Assembly: GCA_022703375.1 (NCBI GenBank) | Contig: JAKLDS010000011.1 | Location: forward strand, 1-52,646 | Direction: 5' to 3' | DNA length: 52,646 bases | DNA from: Deltaproteobacteria bacterium | GTDB taxonomy: Bacteria > Desulfobacterota > Syntrophia > Syntrophales > Smithellaceae | In this document: in pieces, positions 24,776 to 33,757 of the stretch | Layout of the letters: each line of letters starts with the position of its first letter | Position numbering within the stretch: position 1 is the first letter of the stretch | Notes under the pieces: model-generated | Told to the model about the DNA's origin: nothing | The model's input: the letters and a program-made list of their open reading frames with translations, nothing else | Databases searched by the model: none | Translations under genes and position numbers: made by a program

Positions 24776-25939
24776 ATGAATACTATAAAAAAACCGGGAA
24801 TCGCTTTACTGATTTTACTGCTGTGCCTGTTTGCCATAACGGCGCTTGCGCAACGGGAAAACAGCCCCCCGGAAAAAGCAAAATACATATCAGACCATTT
24901 TGACGGCAATACATTCTTTAATCCCAAAGACGAGCAGCCAATGGCCGCCCCGTCCTCTAATCAACCACCGCGCGGCCTTTTCTCCTTTGCCATGCGCTGG
25001 CTGTTTAACAATAACATGCCCCCATGGCCGTCATTCCAGGATATTCCGCAGTCCATTCCCCCTTCTACCCATGTGACTGCGGGAAAAATCAGAATAATCG
25101 TCGTCGGTCATTCCACTTTCCTGATCCAGATGGATGGCTTGAACATGCTGACTGATCCCATCTGGTCGGACCGCTGCAGTCCTGTATCCTGGGCAGGCCC
25201 CAAAAGGCACAAGCCGCCCGGCTTAAAAATGGAAGACCTGCCGCCGCTTGACGCGGTGCTTATCTCCCATAATCATTACGACCATCTTGACCTTCCCACA
25301 CTGAGTGCTCTTACTGCCAGAGGTACCAGGCGGACAATCGTATCGCTCGGCAATACGGAGCTTGTTAAAAGCTCAGGCATGCCGCTGGTCGAAGAACTGG
25401 ACTGGTGGCAATCGGTTTCCCTTTCACCCGAAGTCAGGGTCACACTGGTTCCGGCACGGCATTTTTCCCTGCGCATACCGTGGGATCGCAACAAAACGCT
25501 GTGGGGCGGATTTATTATTTCCGGACCGTCGGGGAATGTCTATTATGCAGGAGATACGGGATACGGTTCCCATTTTCGGGAAATCGCCCGCCGCTTTGCA
25601 CCCATAAAAATTGCGTTGCTTCCCATTGCGCCTTTTCGCCCCCGGAAGGTGATTAATCCTTCCATTCCGGATTACTCGATAAACCACATGGGTCCTGCCG
25701 AAGCGGTGCAGGCCCATATTGATTTGCAGGCGCAAATGAGCGTTGCCGCCCATTTTCAGGTATTTCAGCTGGGATGGGATGGCTTTGATGATGCCGTAAA
25801 CGGATTAGCCGCAGCCCTTATGGAAAACATGCTTTCAGCGGATGATTTTATAGCCCCGGAGCCCGGCCGGATAATTGAATTCTGTTCATCCTCCGGCAAA
25901 ACGCCGACTCAGGCAAAATGGCTATTGGCTGACAGGTGA
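24776..25939 (+). CDS. Exported metallo-beta-lactamase-fold hydrolase (NAPE-PLD/UlaG-like)
   Basis: A 387-aa protein with a signal peptide (hydrophobic core residues 8-22, cut after ITALA). The hydrolase has the zinc motif H-N-H-Y-D-H near 165-170, preceded by GHSTFLIQMDGLNMLTDPIW, a signature of the branch containing N-acylphosphatidylethanolamine phospholipase D and UlaG-like proteins. Further ligands are in PARHFS, AGDTGYG and AAHFQVF. The periplasmic location and WAGPKRHKPPG loop fit NAPE-PLD-like bacterial proteins, which probably cleave phosphodiester or ester bonds in lipids; the real substrate is unknown. Confidence 0.88.
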   Translation: MNTIKKPGIALLILLLCLFAITALAQRENSPPEKAKYISDHFDGNTFFNPKDEQPMAAPSSNQPPRGLFSFAMRWLFNNNMPPWPSFQDIPQSIPPSTHVTAGKIRIIVVGHSTFLIQMDGLNMLTDPIWSDRCSPVSWAGPKRHKPPGLKMEDLPPLDAVLISHNHYDHLDLPTLSALTARGTRRTIVSLGNTELVKSSGMPLVEELDWWQSVSLSPEVRVTLVPARHFSLRIPWDRNKTLWGGFIISGPSGNVYYAGDTGYGSHFREIARRFAPIKIALLPIAPFRPRKVINPSIPDYSINHMGPAEAVQAHIDLQAQMSVAAHFQVFQLGWDGFDDAVNGLAAALMENMLSADDFIAPEPGRIIEFCSSSGKTPTQAKWLLADR

Positions 25940-26052
25940 GAGTTTTCAGCAGAGTAAGCTCCCGTCTTTTTCCTTAATATTTTGAATTGAAATATACCTT
26001 ATTGCGTAGTATGTCGCGGGACAGAAAAAATTTTGACCGGGAGTAAATAGTT

Positions 26053-27270
26053 ATGCCGAAGAAGATTAAGGTAAAAACGCCGCTCGTCGAAATGGACGGC
26101 GATGAGATGACCCGCGTGATGTGGAAGATGATTAAGGATAAGCTGCTTCTTCCTTACCTGGATATGAACATTGATTACTATGATTTGCACGTCAAACACC
26201 GCGATGACACCGATGATAAAGTGACAGTGGATGCCGCCCGCGCTATTATGAAATACGGTGTCGGCATTAAATGCGCTACCATTACGCCCAATGAAGACAG
26301 AGTCAGAGAATATGCTCTCAAGAAAGCCTGGAAAAGCCCCAACGGTACGATCCGCGCCCTGCTGGACGGCACTGTTTTCCGCAAGCCGATATTAGTCAAT
26401 AATATCAAGCCGGCGGTTGCCGCCTGGAAAAAACCCATCACCATCGGCCGCCATGCTTACGGCGATGTTTACAGCAATACGGAATTTGCCGTTCCCTCAG
26501 CGGGAAAACTGGAACTGGTATTTACTCCACGTGACGGCGGCAAGCCGGTTACTGTACCGGTATTCGATTTTCCCGGCAAGGGCATCGCTCAGGTCAACCA
26601 CAATCTGGAGCAGTCCATCCTGAGTTTTGCCCGCGCCTGTTTCACTTACGCGTTGAGCGAAAAAATTGATTTGTGGTTTTCCACCAAAGACACCATTTCC
26701 AAAATATACGACGCCGGATTCCGGGAAATCTTCCAGCAGGAATTTGCCCAGAACTGGCAGGATAAATTCAAAGCGGCGGGAATTGAATACTTCTTCACGC
26801 TGATTGATGACGCCGTCGCCCGAATCATGAAAACGGAGGGCGGCCTGCTCTGGGCGCTGAAAAATTACGACGGCGATGTCCTCTCCGATATGATTGCCTC
26901 GGCCAACGGCTCTCTGGCCATGATGACTTCCGTGCTGGTTTCGCCCAACGGCTGGTTCGAATACGAGGCCGCGCACGGCACCGTGCAGAAGCATTATTAC
27001 AAGCACTTGAAGGGCGAAGAAACTTCCAGCAATTCCATGGCGCTGCTTTTCGCCTGGACCGGCGGCCTGCGCAAACGAGGTGAAATTGATGTCACGCCGG
27101 ATGTTGTTAAATTTGCTGATATGCTGGAAGCTGCGGCGCTTTCCACAGTCGAAGAAGGCATCATGACCGGTGATTTGCTGGCGCTCGCGGAAAAGAAAGC
27201 GACCAACAAAAAGGTAAACACGGAAGGATTCATTGACGCAATTGCCGTCAATCTGCAAAAACGACTATGA
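26053..27270 (+). CDS. icd: NADP-dependent isocitrate dehydrogenase, eukaryotic-type (type II)
   Basis: A 405-aa homodimeric type II isocitrate dehydrogenase, which converts isocitrate to 2-oxoglutarate and CO2 in the cytoplasm. The start [18 protein letters not shown], the phosphate-binding [19 protein letters not shown] near 96 and the catalytic [17 protein letters not shown] near 132 match the family of human IDH1 and many anaerobes rather than E. coli Icd. The nucleotide site has [12 protein letters not shown] near 305. A GGGAG site precedes ATG. The stop overlaps the rlmN start by 4 bp. Confidence 0.96.
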   Translation: MPKKIKVKTPLVEMDGDEMTRVMWKMIKDKLLLPYLDMNIDYYDLHVKHRDDTDDKVTVDAARAIMKYGVGIKCATITPNEDRVREYALKKAWKSPNGTIRALLDGTVFRKPILVNNIKPAVAAWKKPITIGRHAYGDVYSNTEFAVPSAGKLELVFTPRDGGKPVTVPVFDFPGKGIAQVNHNLEQSILSFARACFTYALSEKIDLWFSTKDTISKIYDAGFREIFQQEFAQNWQDKFKAAGIEYFFTLIDDAVARIMKTEGGLLWALKNYDGDVLSDMIASANGSLAMMTSVLVSPNGWFEYEAAHGTVQKHYYKHLKGEETSSNSMALLFAWTGGLRKRGEIDVTPDVVKFADMLEAAALSTVEEGIMTGDLLALAEKKATNKKVNTEGFIDAIAVNLQKRL

Positions 27271-28301
27271 ACAGACTTCCCAATCTGCTCGACTTAACGC
27301 TGGAGGAAATGGAAGAATTCATTTCTGCGCTGGGCAAGGAAAAATTCCGCGCCCGGCAAATCAGTAAATGCCTTTATCAGATGCGCCATAAGTCGTTTGA
27401 CGACATGACCACAATATCCCGTGAATTCCGCAACAGGCTGTCCGAAATCTCGCGCATTCAAAGACCGGCCGTAGTTAAAATTCAGCAGGCAAAGGACGGC
27501 ACGAAAAAAGCTCTGCTGCGGCTGGAAGACAACCTCTTTATCGAAAGCGTTCTTATCCCAGGCAAAAGCCATTGGACAATTTGCGTTTCCACTCAGGCCG
27601 GCTGCGCGATGGGCTGTGAATTCTGCCTGACCGCCCGTCAGGGTTTAAAAAGAAACCTGCGGCCTTCCGAAATTACCGGCCAGCTCCTTGCGCTGCAGGA
27701 AAACACGCCGGAAGGGCCGAACATTAAGAATATCGTTATGATGGGCATGGGGGAGCCGCTGCTGAATTATGATAATGTCGTCAAGGCAATCAGAAATTTC
27801 ACCTGCGATTTCGGGCTTGGTTTTTCCAACCGCAAGATTACCGTCTCCACCTGCGGACTTGTCCCGCAAATAATTCAACTGGGAAAAGATATCTGCATCA
27901 ATCTGGCTGTTTCTTTGAACGCTCCCGACAATGAAACCAGAAACAGGCTGATGCCCGTCAACAAAAAATATCCCCTGGAAGAACTGCTGGCAGCCTGCAA
28001 AATGTATCCGATGCCCGGCCGGCGGCTTTTAACCTTCGAATACATTTTGATTGACGGAGTCAATTCATCAGTTCCGGACGCGCGCAAACTGGTGAAGCTG
28101 CTGAAAGGCCAGCGCTGCAAAATGAATTTGATTGTTTTTAATGAATTTCCCGGCTCGCCTTTCAAATCGCCCGCTCCAAAAGATGTCTCCACTTTCCAGC
28201 AGGTATTGTTAGACAATAACTACACGGCAATCTTAAGGAAAAGCAAAGGCAGCGATATCCTCGCCGCCTGCGGGCAGTTAAGCGGCACGGCATATCATTA
28301 G
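27267..28301 (+). CDS. rlmN: Dual-specificity RNA methyltransferase RlmN
   Basis: A 344-aa radical SAM enzyme that methylates C2 of adenosine in 23S rRNA (A2503) and in some tRNAs. The iron-sulfur cluster motif C-A-M-G-C-E-F-C lies near 113-120; the family segments [35 protein letters not shown] and the catalytic cysteine region near the C-terminus (ILAACGQL) are present. It is translated from an ATGA overlap with icd. A 6-bp GC hairpin (CGGCGG/CCGCCG, 28313-28333) just after the stop might help termination but lacks a T run. Confidence 0.97.
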   Translation: MNRLPNLLDLTLEEMEEFISALGKEKFRARQISKCLYQMRHKSFDDMTTISREFRNRLSEISRIQRPAVVKIQQAKDGTKKALLRLEDNLFIESVLIPGKSHWTICVSTQAGCAMGCEFCLTARQGLKRNLRPSEITGQLLALQENTPEGPNIKNIVMMGMGEPLLNYDNVVKAIRNFTCDFGLGFSNRKITVSTCGLVPQIIQLGKDICINLAVSLNAPDNETRNRLMPVNKKYPLEELLAACKMYPMPGRRLLTFEYILIDGVNSSVPDARKLVKLLKGQRCKMNLIVFNEFPGSPFKSPAPKDVSTFQQVLLDNNYTAILRKSKGSDILAACGQLSGTAYH

Positions 28302-28410
28302 CCTTCCTTTTCCGGCGGCAGGAAGAACCGCCGCTATCGGGAACTCTTTTCTCTGCGGTTAATTTCAACGGCATCAACGACATATTTCTCTTGCATACAC
28401 TACCGCTATT

Positions 28411-28462
28411 GATTAATGTTTCTTAACAAAGCCGTGCGGCAACATTGAACGAAACATTAATC
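28411..28462. promoter_or_regulatory. Perfect 12-bp inverted repeat before the short-chain dehydrogenase gene
   Basis: GATTAATGTTTC at 28411-28422 and its exact inverse GAAACATTAATC at 28451-28462, centres 40 bp apart (about four helical turns). The right arm ends one base before the GAGGG ribosome-binding site. It could be a pair of operator half-sites or an RNA hairpin that affects translation of the gene at 28477. Confidence 0.6.
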
Positions 28463-28476
28463 AGAGGGAAAATAAA

Positions 28477-29256
28477 ATGAAATCGAAATTGCTGGAAAAA
28501 TTGTTTTCACTGCAAGGGAAAAACGCGCTGATAACCGGAGGCTACCGGGGCATCGGCAGAATTATTGCGGAAACATACGCTGAGCTGGGAGCTAATGTGG
28601 CCATTGTCGCCAGAAACCGGGAAAAATGTGAACTGGCGGCAAGCGAGTTGGCACAAAAATACGGCGGCAAAGCCATCGGCCTTCCCCTGAACGTCCGGGA
28701 TGCCAAAATGGCAGACAGTATTGTAGGGCAAATTGCCGATACTTTCGGCGGCATTGATATCCTTATCAACAATGCCGGAATTGCGGGAGCCGAAAAAGAA
28801 ATCGTCAGGATGAGCGATGAAGAAATTGATGAAATTATGAATATTAATTTTCGCGGTTGTTTTATCATGGCCAGGGCTGTCGCCCGCATTATGATAAAGC
28901 AGCAGAGCGGAAAAATTATCAACATGGCATCCATTCTTGGGAAAATTGCCGCACGCAATATGGCCGGCTATTGCGCCAGCAAGGGCGCCGTTATCCAGTT
29001 GACGCGGGTCCTCGCCCTCGAACTGGCGCACAACAATATTCAGGTCAACACCTTGTGCCCGGGCTATTTTTCTTCGGATATCAACAGGGAATTTTTCGCC
29101 TCGGAAAAAGGCCGGGAGTTCATAAAAAGAATGATTCCCGTGAACCGGCCCGGCGAACTCAGTGAATTGAAATCCACGGCAATTTATCTGGCAACGTGTC
29201 CGGCATTTTTAACCGGAACGGAGATTTATATTGACGGCGGCCATACGATTTTCTAG
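28477..29256 (+). CDS. Short-chain dehydrogenase/reductase (SDR, FabG-like)
   Basis: A 259-aa classical SDR. The cofactor motif is TGGYRGIG near 20-27 (a basic residue after the second strand, ARNREK, suggests NADP(H)); the NNAG motif lies near 91, the catalytic tetrad serine in NMASILG near 150, and Y-x-x-x-K in GYCASKGA near 164-168. The C-terminus (YIDGGHTIF) is canonical. Members act on 3-oxoacyl, sugar or polyol substrates, and the sequence does not decide which. It stands alone, preceded by an inverted repeat and a GAGGG ribosome-binding site. Confidence 0.93.
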   Translation: MKSKLLEKLFSLQGKNALITGGYRGIGRIIAETYAELGANVAIVARNREKCELAASELAQKYGGKAIGLPLNVRDAKMADSIVGQIADTFGGIDILINNAGIAGAEKEIVRMSDEEIDEIMNINFRGCFIMARAVARIMIKQQSGKIINMASILGKIAARNMAGYCASKGAVIQLTRVLALELAHNNIQVNTLCPGYFSSDINREFFASEKGREFIKRMIPVNRPGELSELKSTAIYLATCPAFLTGTEIYIDGGHTIF

Positions 29257-29417
29257 CGCTTGCGGCAGGTTTTACCGCCGGAAATCCATCAACAGGGCCG
29301 GCTGACGGGCTTGCCCTGCGGAATTAAAGCCCGTTGAGTTGCTGCTTCATCAACTTTTTATTTCCGTAAAATATCTGTAATTATCGCTCCCGCCGGATTT
29401 CAGGTAATTCTTTTGTT

Positions 29418-29705
29418 TTAATAATCATCGCCCCGCTTCACAGCCAGAAGCATTTCGGCGATTTCTGCCGGTTCCCGGCAATCTTCCCTTATTATCAGCA
29501 CCGGCACGGCGCTTGTTTTGGTAATTTTCGTCTCCAGGCAGGAAGCCTCACACCCCTTAATGAGCAAAACCAGTTCATAATCGTCATCCTCAACAGATAC
29601 CCACTGTACCTCTTCCTGCAAAGCGTCAAGGATTCTTTGATAATATCTCACCCGGTCATAACGCGGATTACAGCCGCCGCAATATTTTAATGCAATTTTC
29701 CTCAT
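29418..29705 (-). CDS. Small conserved protein with N-terminal CGGC motif
   Basis: A 95-aa protein beginning KYCGGCNPRYDRVRYYQRI, with further cysteines in KGCEASCLETK near 50-57 and a closing helix. The C-G-G-C pair and second Cys-x3-Cys group suggest metal or cluster binding or a redox-active site. I recognise the CGGCNPRYDR signature as conserved in anaerobes but know no function. It lies 82 bp downstream of the CoA-transferase gene in the same direction, so it may belong with the 4-hydroxybutyrate genes. Confidence 0.7.
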   Translation of the reverse strand: MRKIALKYCGGCNPRYDRVRYYQRILDALQEEVQWVSVEDDDYELVLLIKGCEASCLETKITKTSAVPVLIIREDCREPAEIAEMLLAVKRGDDY

Positions 29706-29787
29706 AATACATATCCGGCAGCCGGCGGCTCGTTTTACTCAACGCCGCCTTTCGCCCGCCCGCCAATTTTAAAAACCACTAATCTCG

Positions 29788-31086
29788 TTATTTTCGACAA
29801 ATGCCGTTATAACTTTCCCGCAAATCATTTCTGAAATCGGGATGGGCGATATTAATCAATTCTTCTGCCCGTTGCTTGATTGTTTTCCCGCGCAGATTCG
29901 CAATGCCGAATTCCGTCACAACATAATGAACATCGGTGCGGTTGGTAACGACAGCCGCTCCCTCGGTTATATGGGGACGGATGCGGGAACTTTTTCCCTT
30001 GTTTGCGGTAGCAGGAAGAGCAATTATCGAACGGCCTCCCTTTGACCAGGCCGCCCCACGGACAAAATCGGCCTGGCCGCCGGAACCGCTGTATTGCTTA
30101 TAGCCGATGGTATCGGAAACAACCTGGCCGCTCAAATCAATTTCCAATGCCGAGTTAACGGACACCATATTGTCGTTTTTGGCAATTACGGCTGGATTGT
30201 TGGTGTAATCAACACTGAACATTTCCACCATCGGGTTTTTATGGACAAAATCATAAAGCTTCTTTGTTCCCATCAGAAAGGTGGCCACCATTTTGCCCTG
30301 ATGAAAAGTTTTCCGGGAGCAGTCAATGACATCGCTTTGGACTAAATCCACCACGCCGTCCGAAAACATTTCCGTATGTATTCCCAGATGCTTCTTGTTT
30401 TTCAGACAGGACAACATGGCATCGGGCACGGCTCCGATGCCCAGCTGCAGGCAATCGCCGTCCCTGATTAATTCGGCGCAATAGCCGCCGATGGCTTCTT
30501 CTGTGGCCGAAATAACCGGGGGATTAAGGACAATAGGGCGGGAATCGCTCTGCACGATGCAATCCAAATCGGAAACATGAATAAAGGAATCGCCTAATGT
30601 CCGCGGCATGTGAGGCGTGATTTCCGCAATGATAACTTCAGCCGCCTGCGCCGCCGGCTTGGTATAATCCACGGAAACGCCGAAGGAGCAGAATCCGTCT
30701 TCATCCGGCTCTGCAAGCATGCACAGCAGCACATCCACGGGAAGTATCTTTTCACTGAATAATTTGGGAATCATGCTGAAATGGCAGGGCGTGAATTCGG
30801 CGCGCCCCTGATTAACCGCGTCCCTTGTGGAAGCTCCGGCGAAAAAAGAATTGTGCACAAAGTAAGGAGCGTTTTCCGGCAGGCAATATTCGCTTTGCCC
30901 CATGGATACCATGTGGGCGATCTCGACATTCCGGCAGGCTTCTTTGTTGGCCAGCAGCGCCTGCAGCAGGAATTCCGGGGAGGCGCAGGCATGGCCTGCG
31001 ACAACTCTGTCGCCGGATTTAATCTTTTTTACCGCTTCAGCCGCTGAGGTCAGTTTGCTTTTGTAGATGTCCCGCCATTTCATCAA
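29788..31086 (-). CDS. abfT: 4-hydroxybutyrate CoA-transferase (acetyl-CoA hydrolase/transferase family)
   Basis: A 432-aa family I-type CoA-transferase of the AbfT/Cat2 group. It moves CoA from acetyl- or butyryl-CoA to 4-hydroxybutyrate. The catalytic glutamate lies in GIHTEMFSDG near 234-243, with the GIGAVPDAM loop before it and QYSGSGGQADFVRGA further on. It overlaps the dehydratase gene by 4 bp (ATGA), so the two are coupled, which supports the 4-hydroxybutyrate assignment over a general acetyl-CoA hydrolase. Confidence 0.88.
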   Translation of the reverse strand: MMKWRDIYKSKLTSAAEAVKKIKSGDRVVAGHACASPEFLLQALLANKEACRNVEIAHMVSMGQSEYCLPENAPYFVHNSFFAGASTRDAVNQGRAEFTPCHFSMIPKLFSEKILPVDVLLCMLAEPDEDGFCSFGVSVDYTKPAAQAAEVIIAEITPHMPRTLGDSFIHVSDLDCIVQSDSRPIVLNPPVISATEEAIGGYCAELIRDGDCLQLGIGAVPDAMLSCLKNKKHLGIHTEMFSDGVVDLVQSDVIDCSRKTFHQGKMVATFLMGTKKLYDFVHKNPMVEMFSVDYTNNPAVIAKNDNMVSVNSALEIDLSGQVVSDTIGYKQYSGSGGQADFVRGAAWSKGGRSIIALPATANKGKSSRIRPHITEGAAVVTNRTDVHYVVTEFGIANLRGKTIKQRAEELINIAHPDFRNDLRESYNGICRK

Positions 31087-32531
31087 TCCTTCTCCTCCAG
31101 ACCAACGAGCTTTCTGGCGGCTTTTCTCTTTTCTTTCATATTGACGGTGCGCGAAATCATTATCCGCTGCGCCTGGGGTGAACCGGCGCCGTGCATTGAT
31201 TCGGTTAAATAACCGACTGCCGCCGTTCCCAGAGTTATGTTCTCTATCAGCCTTAATATGCGCATTCTCTCTTCTGCGGGTATATCGGCGCGTCCCTGCA
31301 AATATTTTTTAATCCATTTTCCCGTTTCCGGTGCCTTTAAATCCTGCTCGGAAGGCATGGTAACCATCAGCCCTCCCGCAATATCCTGCGCGAGCCTTCC
31401 GATTTCATAGGGAAAGCGAGTGATGTTTTGCTTGTGGACATTGGCCAACAGGGTGTTGACCAAAAATGTGCCGCTGGGTTTCCTGCTCCCTTCCGAGGCG
31501 CAGGCGATACAGCCGCAGTATAGGGTTTCGTTGAGATGATTCATTTCGATTATTTTGTCCTTGACATGGGAGGCCTTACCGGCGCCGTTGTATTCGGCGA
31601 TAAGCTGTGTGGCACCGATGAGCACATCGCCCACACCAACTTTGCAGGCATAGCTCTGGCGGTGATAGGAGGCAAAGTTCTCCACCAGTTCTCCGGCAAA
31701 TTCATATTCCCGGAACATGAAAACCCTCTCCCACGGCACGAATACATTGTCAAAAACCACCAGCGCTTCATGTCCGCCGAACAGCACATTGCCCCTGTCC
31801 ATCGTCTCGCCTTCCAGTTTTCTGGTATCACAGGACTGCCGCCCCATAATATAGACAATGCCTCTGGTGTCGCTGGGCAGGGAAAAGGTAACTGCATAGT
31901 CTTTATCCTGTTCGCTCATGGCTATGGTGGGCATGACGATAATCTCGTGGGAATTGACCGCGCCGGTTTGATGGGCTTTGGCTCCCCGCACAACGATACC
32001 GTCTTTCCGTTCTTCTACGATATGCAGATACATGTCGGGATCGCTTTGCTGATGAGGAGCAAGGGAACGGTCGCCCTTGGGGTCGGTCATCGCGCCGTCA
32101 CAGACCAAATCATTATTCTGTACATATTCGAGATATTTGACAAAGCGGTTATAATAAGACGTTTTGTGTTTTTGATCGATATTGAATGTTGTGATGGATA
32201 AGGCGTTCAAGGCATCCATGCCTACGCAACGCTGAAAGCAGCATCCGGTTTCCCTTCCCAGCAGCCGTCCCATTTTACTTTTTTTGATTAAATCTTCCAG
32301 GCTTTGATGGATGTGTGTGAAACGGTTTATCTTTTTGCCGGTCAGGTGCGAGCTGGCAATCATTATGTCTTCATGCTCCCTGCGCTCAGCCAGTTCATAC
32401 GTCTTGGCCACGGCCTGCATTGACGGCCGGATAATCGGATTATCTACGGGATTTTCCACCCGTTTGCCGAACATGTAAACCTGCAAATTCAATTTGCGAA
32501 TGCTTTCCTCATATTGCGCTGCCGTCATCAT
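31083..32531 (-). CDS. abfD: 4-hydroxybutyryl-CoA dehydratase / vinylacetyl-CoA isomerase
   Basis: A 482-aa flavin and [4Fe-4S] enzyme that dehydrates 4-hydroxybutyryl-CoA to crotonyl-CoA through a radical mechanism; cytoplasmic homotetramer in studied cases. Family segments are strong: GKKINRFTHIHQS, CFQRCVGMDA (cluster cysteines 98 and 102), DGAMTDPKGDRSLAP, KAHQTGAVNSHE, and SMHGAGSPQAQR near the end. The other two ligands should be His290 and Cys296 in HRQSYACKVG; the clostridial enzyme, as I recall it, reads HRQSYGGCKVG, one residue longer. The partner transferase follows with a 4-bp overlap. Together they would feed 4-hydroxybutyrate into butyrate/crotonyl-CoA metabolism. Confidence 0.93.
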   Translation of the reverse strand: MMTAAQYEESIRKLNLQVYMFGKRVENPVDNPIIRPSMQAVAKTYELAERREHEDIMIASSHLTGKKINRFTHIHQSLEDLIKKSKMGRLLGRETGCCFQRCVGMDALNALSITTFNIDQKHKTSYYNRFVKYLEYVQNNDLVCDGAMTDPKGDRSLAPHQQSDPDMYLHIVEERKDGIVVRGAKAHQTGAVNSHEIIVMPTIAMSEQDKDYAVTFSLPSDTRGIVYIMGRQSCDTRKLEGETMDRGNVLFGGHEALVVFDNVFVPWERVFMFREYEFAGELVENFASYHRQSYACKVGVGDVLIGATQLIAEYNGAGKASHVKDKIIEMNHLNETLYCGCIACASEGSRKPSGTFLVNTLLANVHKQNITRFPYEIGRLAQDIAGGLMVTMPSEQDLKAPETGKWIKKYLQGRADIPAEERMRILRLIENITLGTAAVGYLTESMHGAGSPQAQRIMISRTVNMKEKRKAARKLVGLEEKD

Positions 32532-32841
32532 ATAAATATCCTTTCTCCCGCCGGCGGGCTGATTCCTCTGTGAATTTTTCCGGTTATTTATTTTAAGCGA
32601 TTTATAAAATCAATTATTCTCCTGTTTGCTTTCGCCGCTGCTTCGAAAATATGCACCTTATTTTTAATTGAGAATTCTTTTCAAAAGCAACCGGACATCC
32701 TTTCCGGCCGGCGTCTGCCGGTTTTTTTTGCGTCATAATTTATCACGAATGCATTGGTAAAACTATAGAAATAATTGGCATTGCAATTGCCCGCTATTTT
32801 AGTTAAGTTTTCTTCAATAAATAAATTGGAGTCATGATAAC
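32532..32841. other. Divergent intergenic region between abfD and the unknown 255-aa gene
   Basis: AT-rich, about 310 bp. It contains the terminator-like hairpin at 32708-32729 and a near-palindrome GGCATTGCAATTGCC at about 32778-32792, shortly before the 32842 gene. No coding frame or recognisable riboswitch is visible. Confidence 0.5.
32708..32729 (+). terminator. Rho-independent terminator-like hairpin with no gene before it
   Basis: CCGGC-GTCT-GCCGG followed by eight T on the plus strand. An upstream AACCGG (32689-32694) could pair with CCGGTT (32718-32723) instead, giving an alternative fold. No plus-strand gene precedes it for more than 3 kb; it may end a small RNA or stop antisense transcription into the next gene. 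Confidence 0.55.
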
Positions 32842-33609
32842 ATGAAACCATTCATGCTGACACCGGCAGCGGGTAAAAGATTAATCGGCAAGGCGCTGGC
32901 TGCACATCCGGCAATAGTAAAAGCGATAAAGTCCAACACCGTCGCCATTATTGCCGGTACGACCAACGGCTATATCGCGGAGGAATTTCTCCAGGCTATC
33001 GGCGTCACGACAGGCTTCTCGAAGCGGCGTTTTTTCCGGGGCATCGTTATGCCGCCATCGCGCCCCACGAGAGAAGACGGCCGTTATCCTGACGAAAGCG
33101 AATTTCCCGGTGATGTCATTATCACAAAAGGTAAATGGCAAAAGGGCAAAACAATTTTTGATGTCGTGGATAATATGCGGGAAGGCGATATTATTTTAAA
33201 GGGAGCCAACGCTCTGGATTTGGCCGGCAAACGCGCCGCTATTTACATTGGAAACGCCAAAGGCGGCACAATCGGAGTTTCTCTGCCGGCTGTTATAGGC
33301 AGGCGCGTGCGTCTGATTATCCCGGTTGGTCTCGAAAAACGCATTTCGGGAAATCTGGATGATTTGGCTTCCAAGCTGAACGCTCCCGGCAGGAAAGGCC
33401 CGCGTTTCTGGCCGGTGCCGGGAGAAGTATTTACCGAAATAGACGCCATCGCCACTCTTACCGGCGCCAAGGCGGAGCTGGTCGCCGCAGGCGGTGTCGG
33501 CGGCGCGGAAGGCTGTATCTGGCTTCTGGCAAGCGGCAATGCTGCACAACTGAAGAAAGCTGAAAAAATTATCAAAGCATGCGCCTCTGAACGTTTGTTT
33601 GAAGTTTAG
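32842..33609 (+). CDS. Conserved hypothetical protein, 255 aa
   Basis: No function recognised. The protein is soluble, with glycine-rich alternating strands and helices: [17 protein letters not shown] near 32, [22 protein letters not shown] near 92, [12 protein letters not shown] near 117, [13 protein letters not shown] near 131, and a C-terminal [16 protein letters not shown] near 217-232. The glycine-rich ends and KGAN motif suggest nucleotide or phosphate binding. It precedes the tungstate-type locus in the same direction, 148 bp from the regulator, so a link is possible but not shown. Confidence 0.7.
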   Translation: MKPFMLTPAAGKRLIGKALAAHPAIVKAIKSNTVAIIAGTTNGYIAEEFLQAIGVTTGFSKRRFFRGIVMPPSRPTREDGRYPDESEFPGDVIITKGKWQKGKTIFDVVDNMREGDIILKGANALDLAGKRAAIYIGNAKGGTIGVSLPAVIGRRVRLIIPVGLEKRISGNLDDLASKLNAPGRKGPRFWPVPGEVFTEIDAIATLTGAKAELVAAGGVGGAEGCIWLLASGNAAQLKKAEKIIKACASERLFEV

Positions 33610-33757
33610 AAACCTTACGAGAACTCCTGTTTTGCCAATAATGTGGGCGTAGTTCATCTTATCAAGCCATTTTAAGTAATATTTTGTAATATTTTTCTTG
33701 AAATGAATACCTCCATCATATATTCTTTCTGCCTGATTAATAATACCGGAGGCCGCC

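Noticed and set aside
24553-24903. 116-codon plus-strand frame overlapping the metallo-hydrolase start
   Set aside because: It runs through the predicted promoter and signal-peptide region in another frame with no motifs.
26497-27258. 253-codon minus-strand frame
   Set aside because: Antisense shadow of icd with no recognisable domain or start signal.
31536-32201. 221-codon plus-strand frame
   Set aside because: Antisense to abfD, whose protein is strongly conserved; no independent coding evidence.
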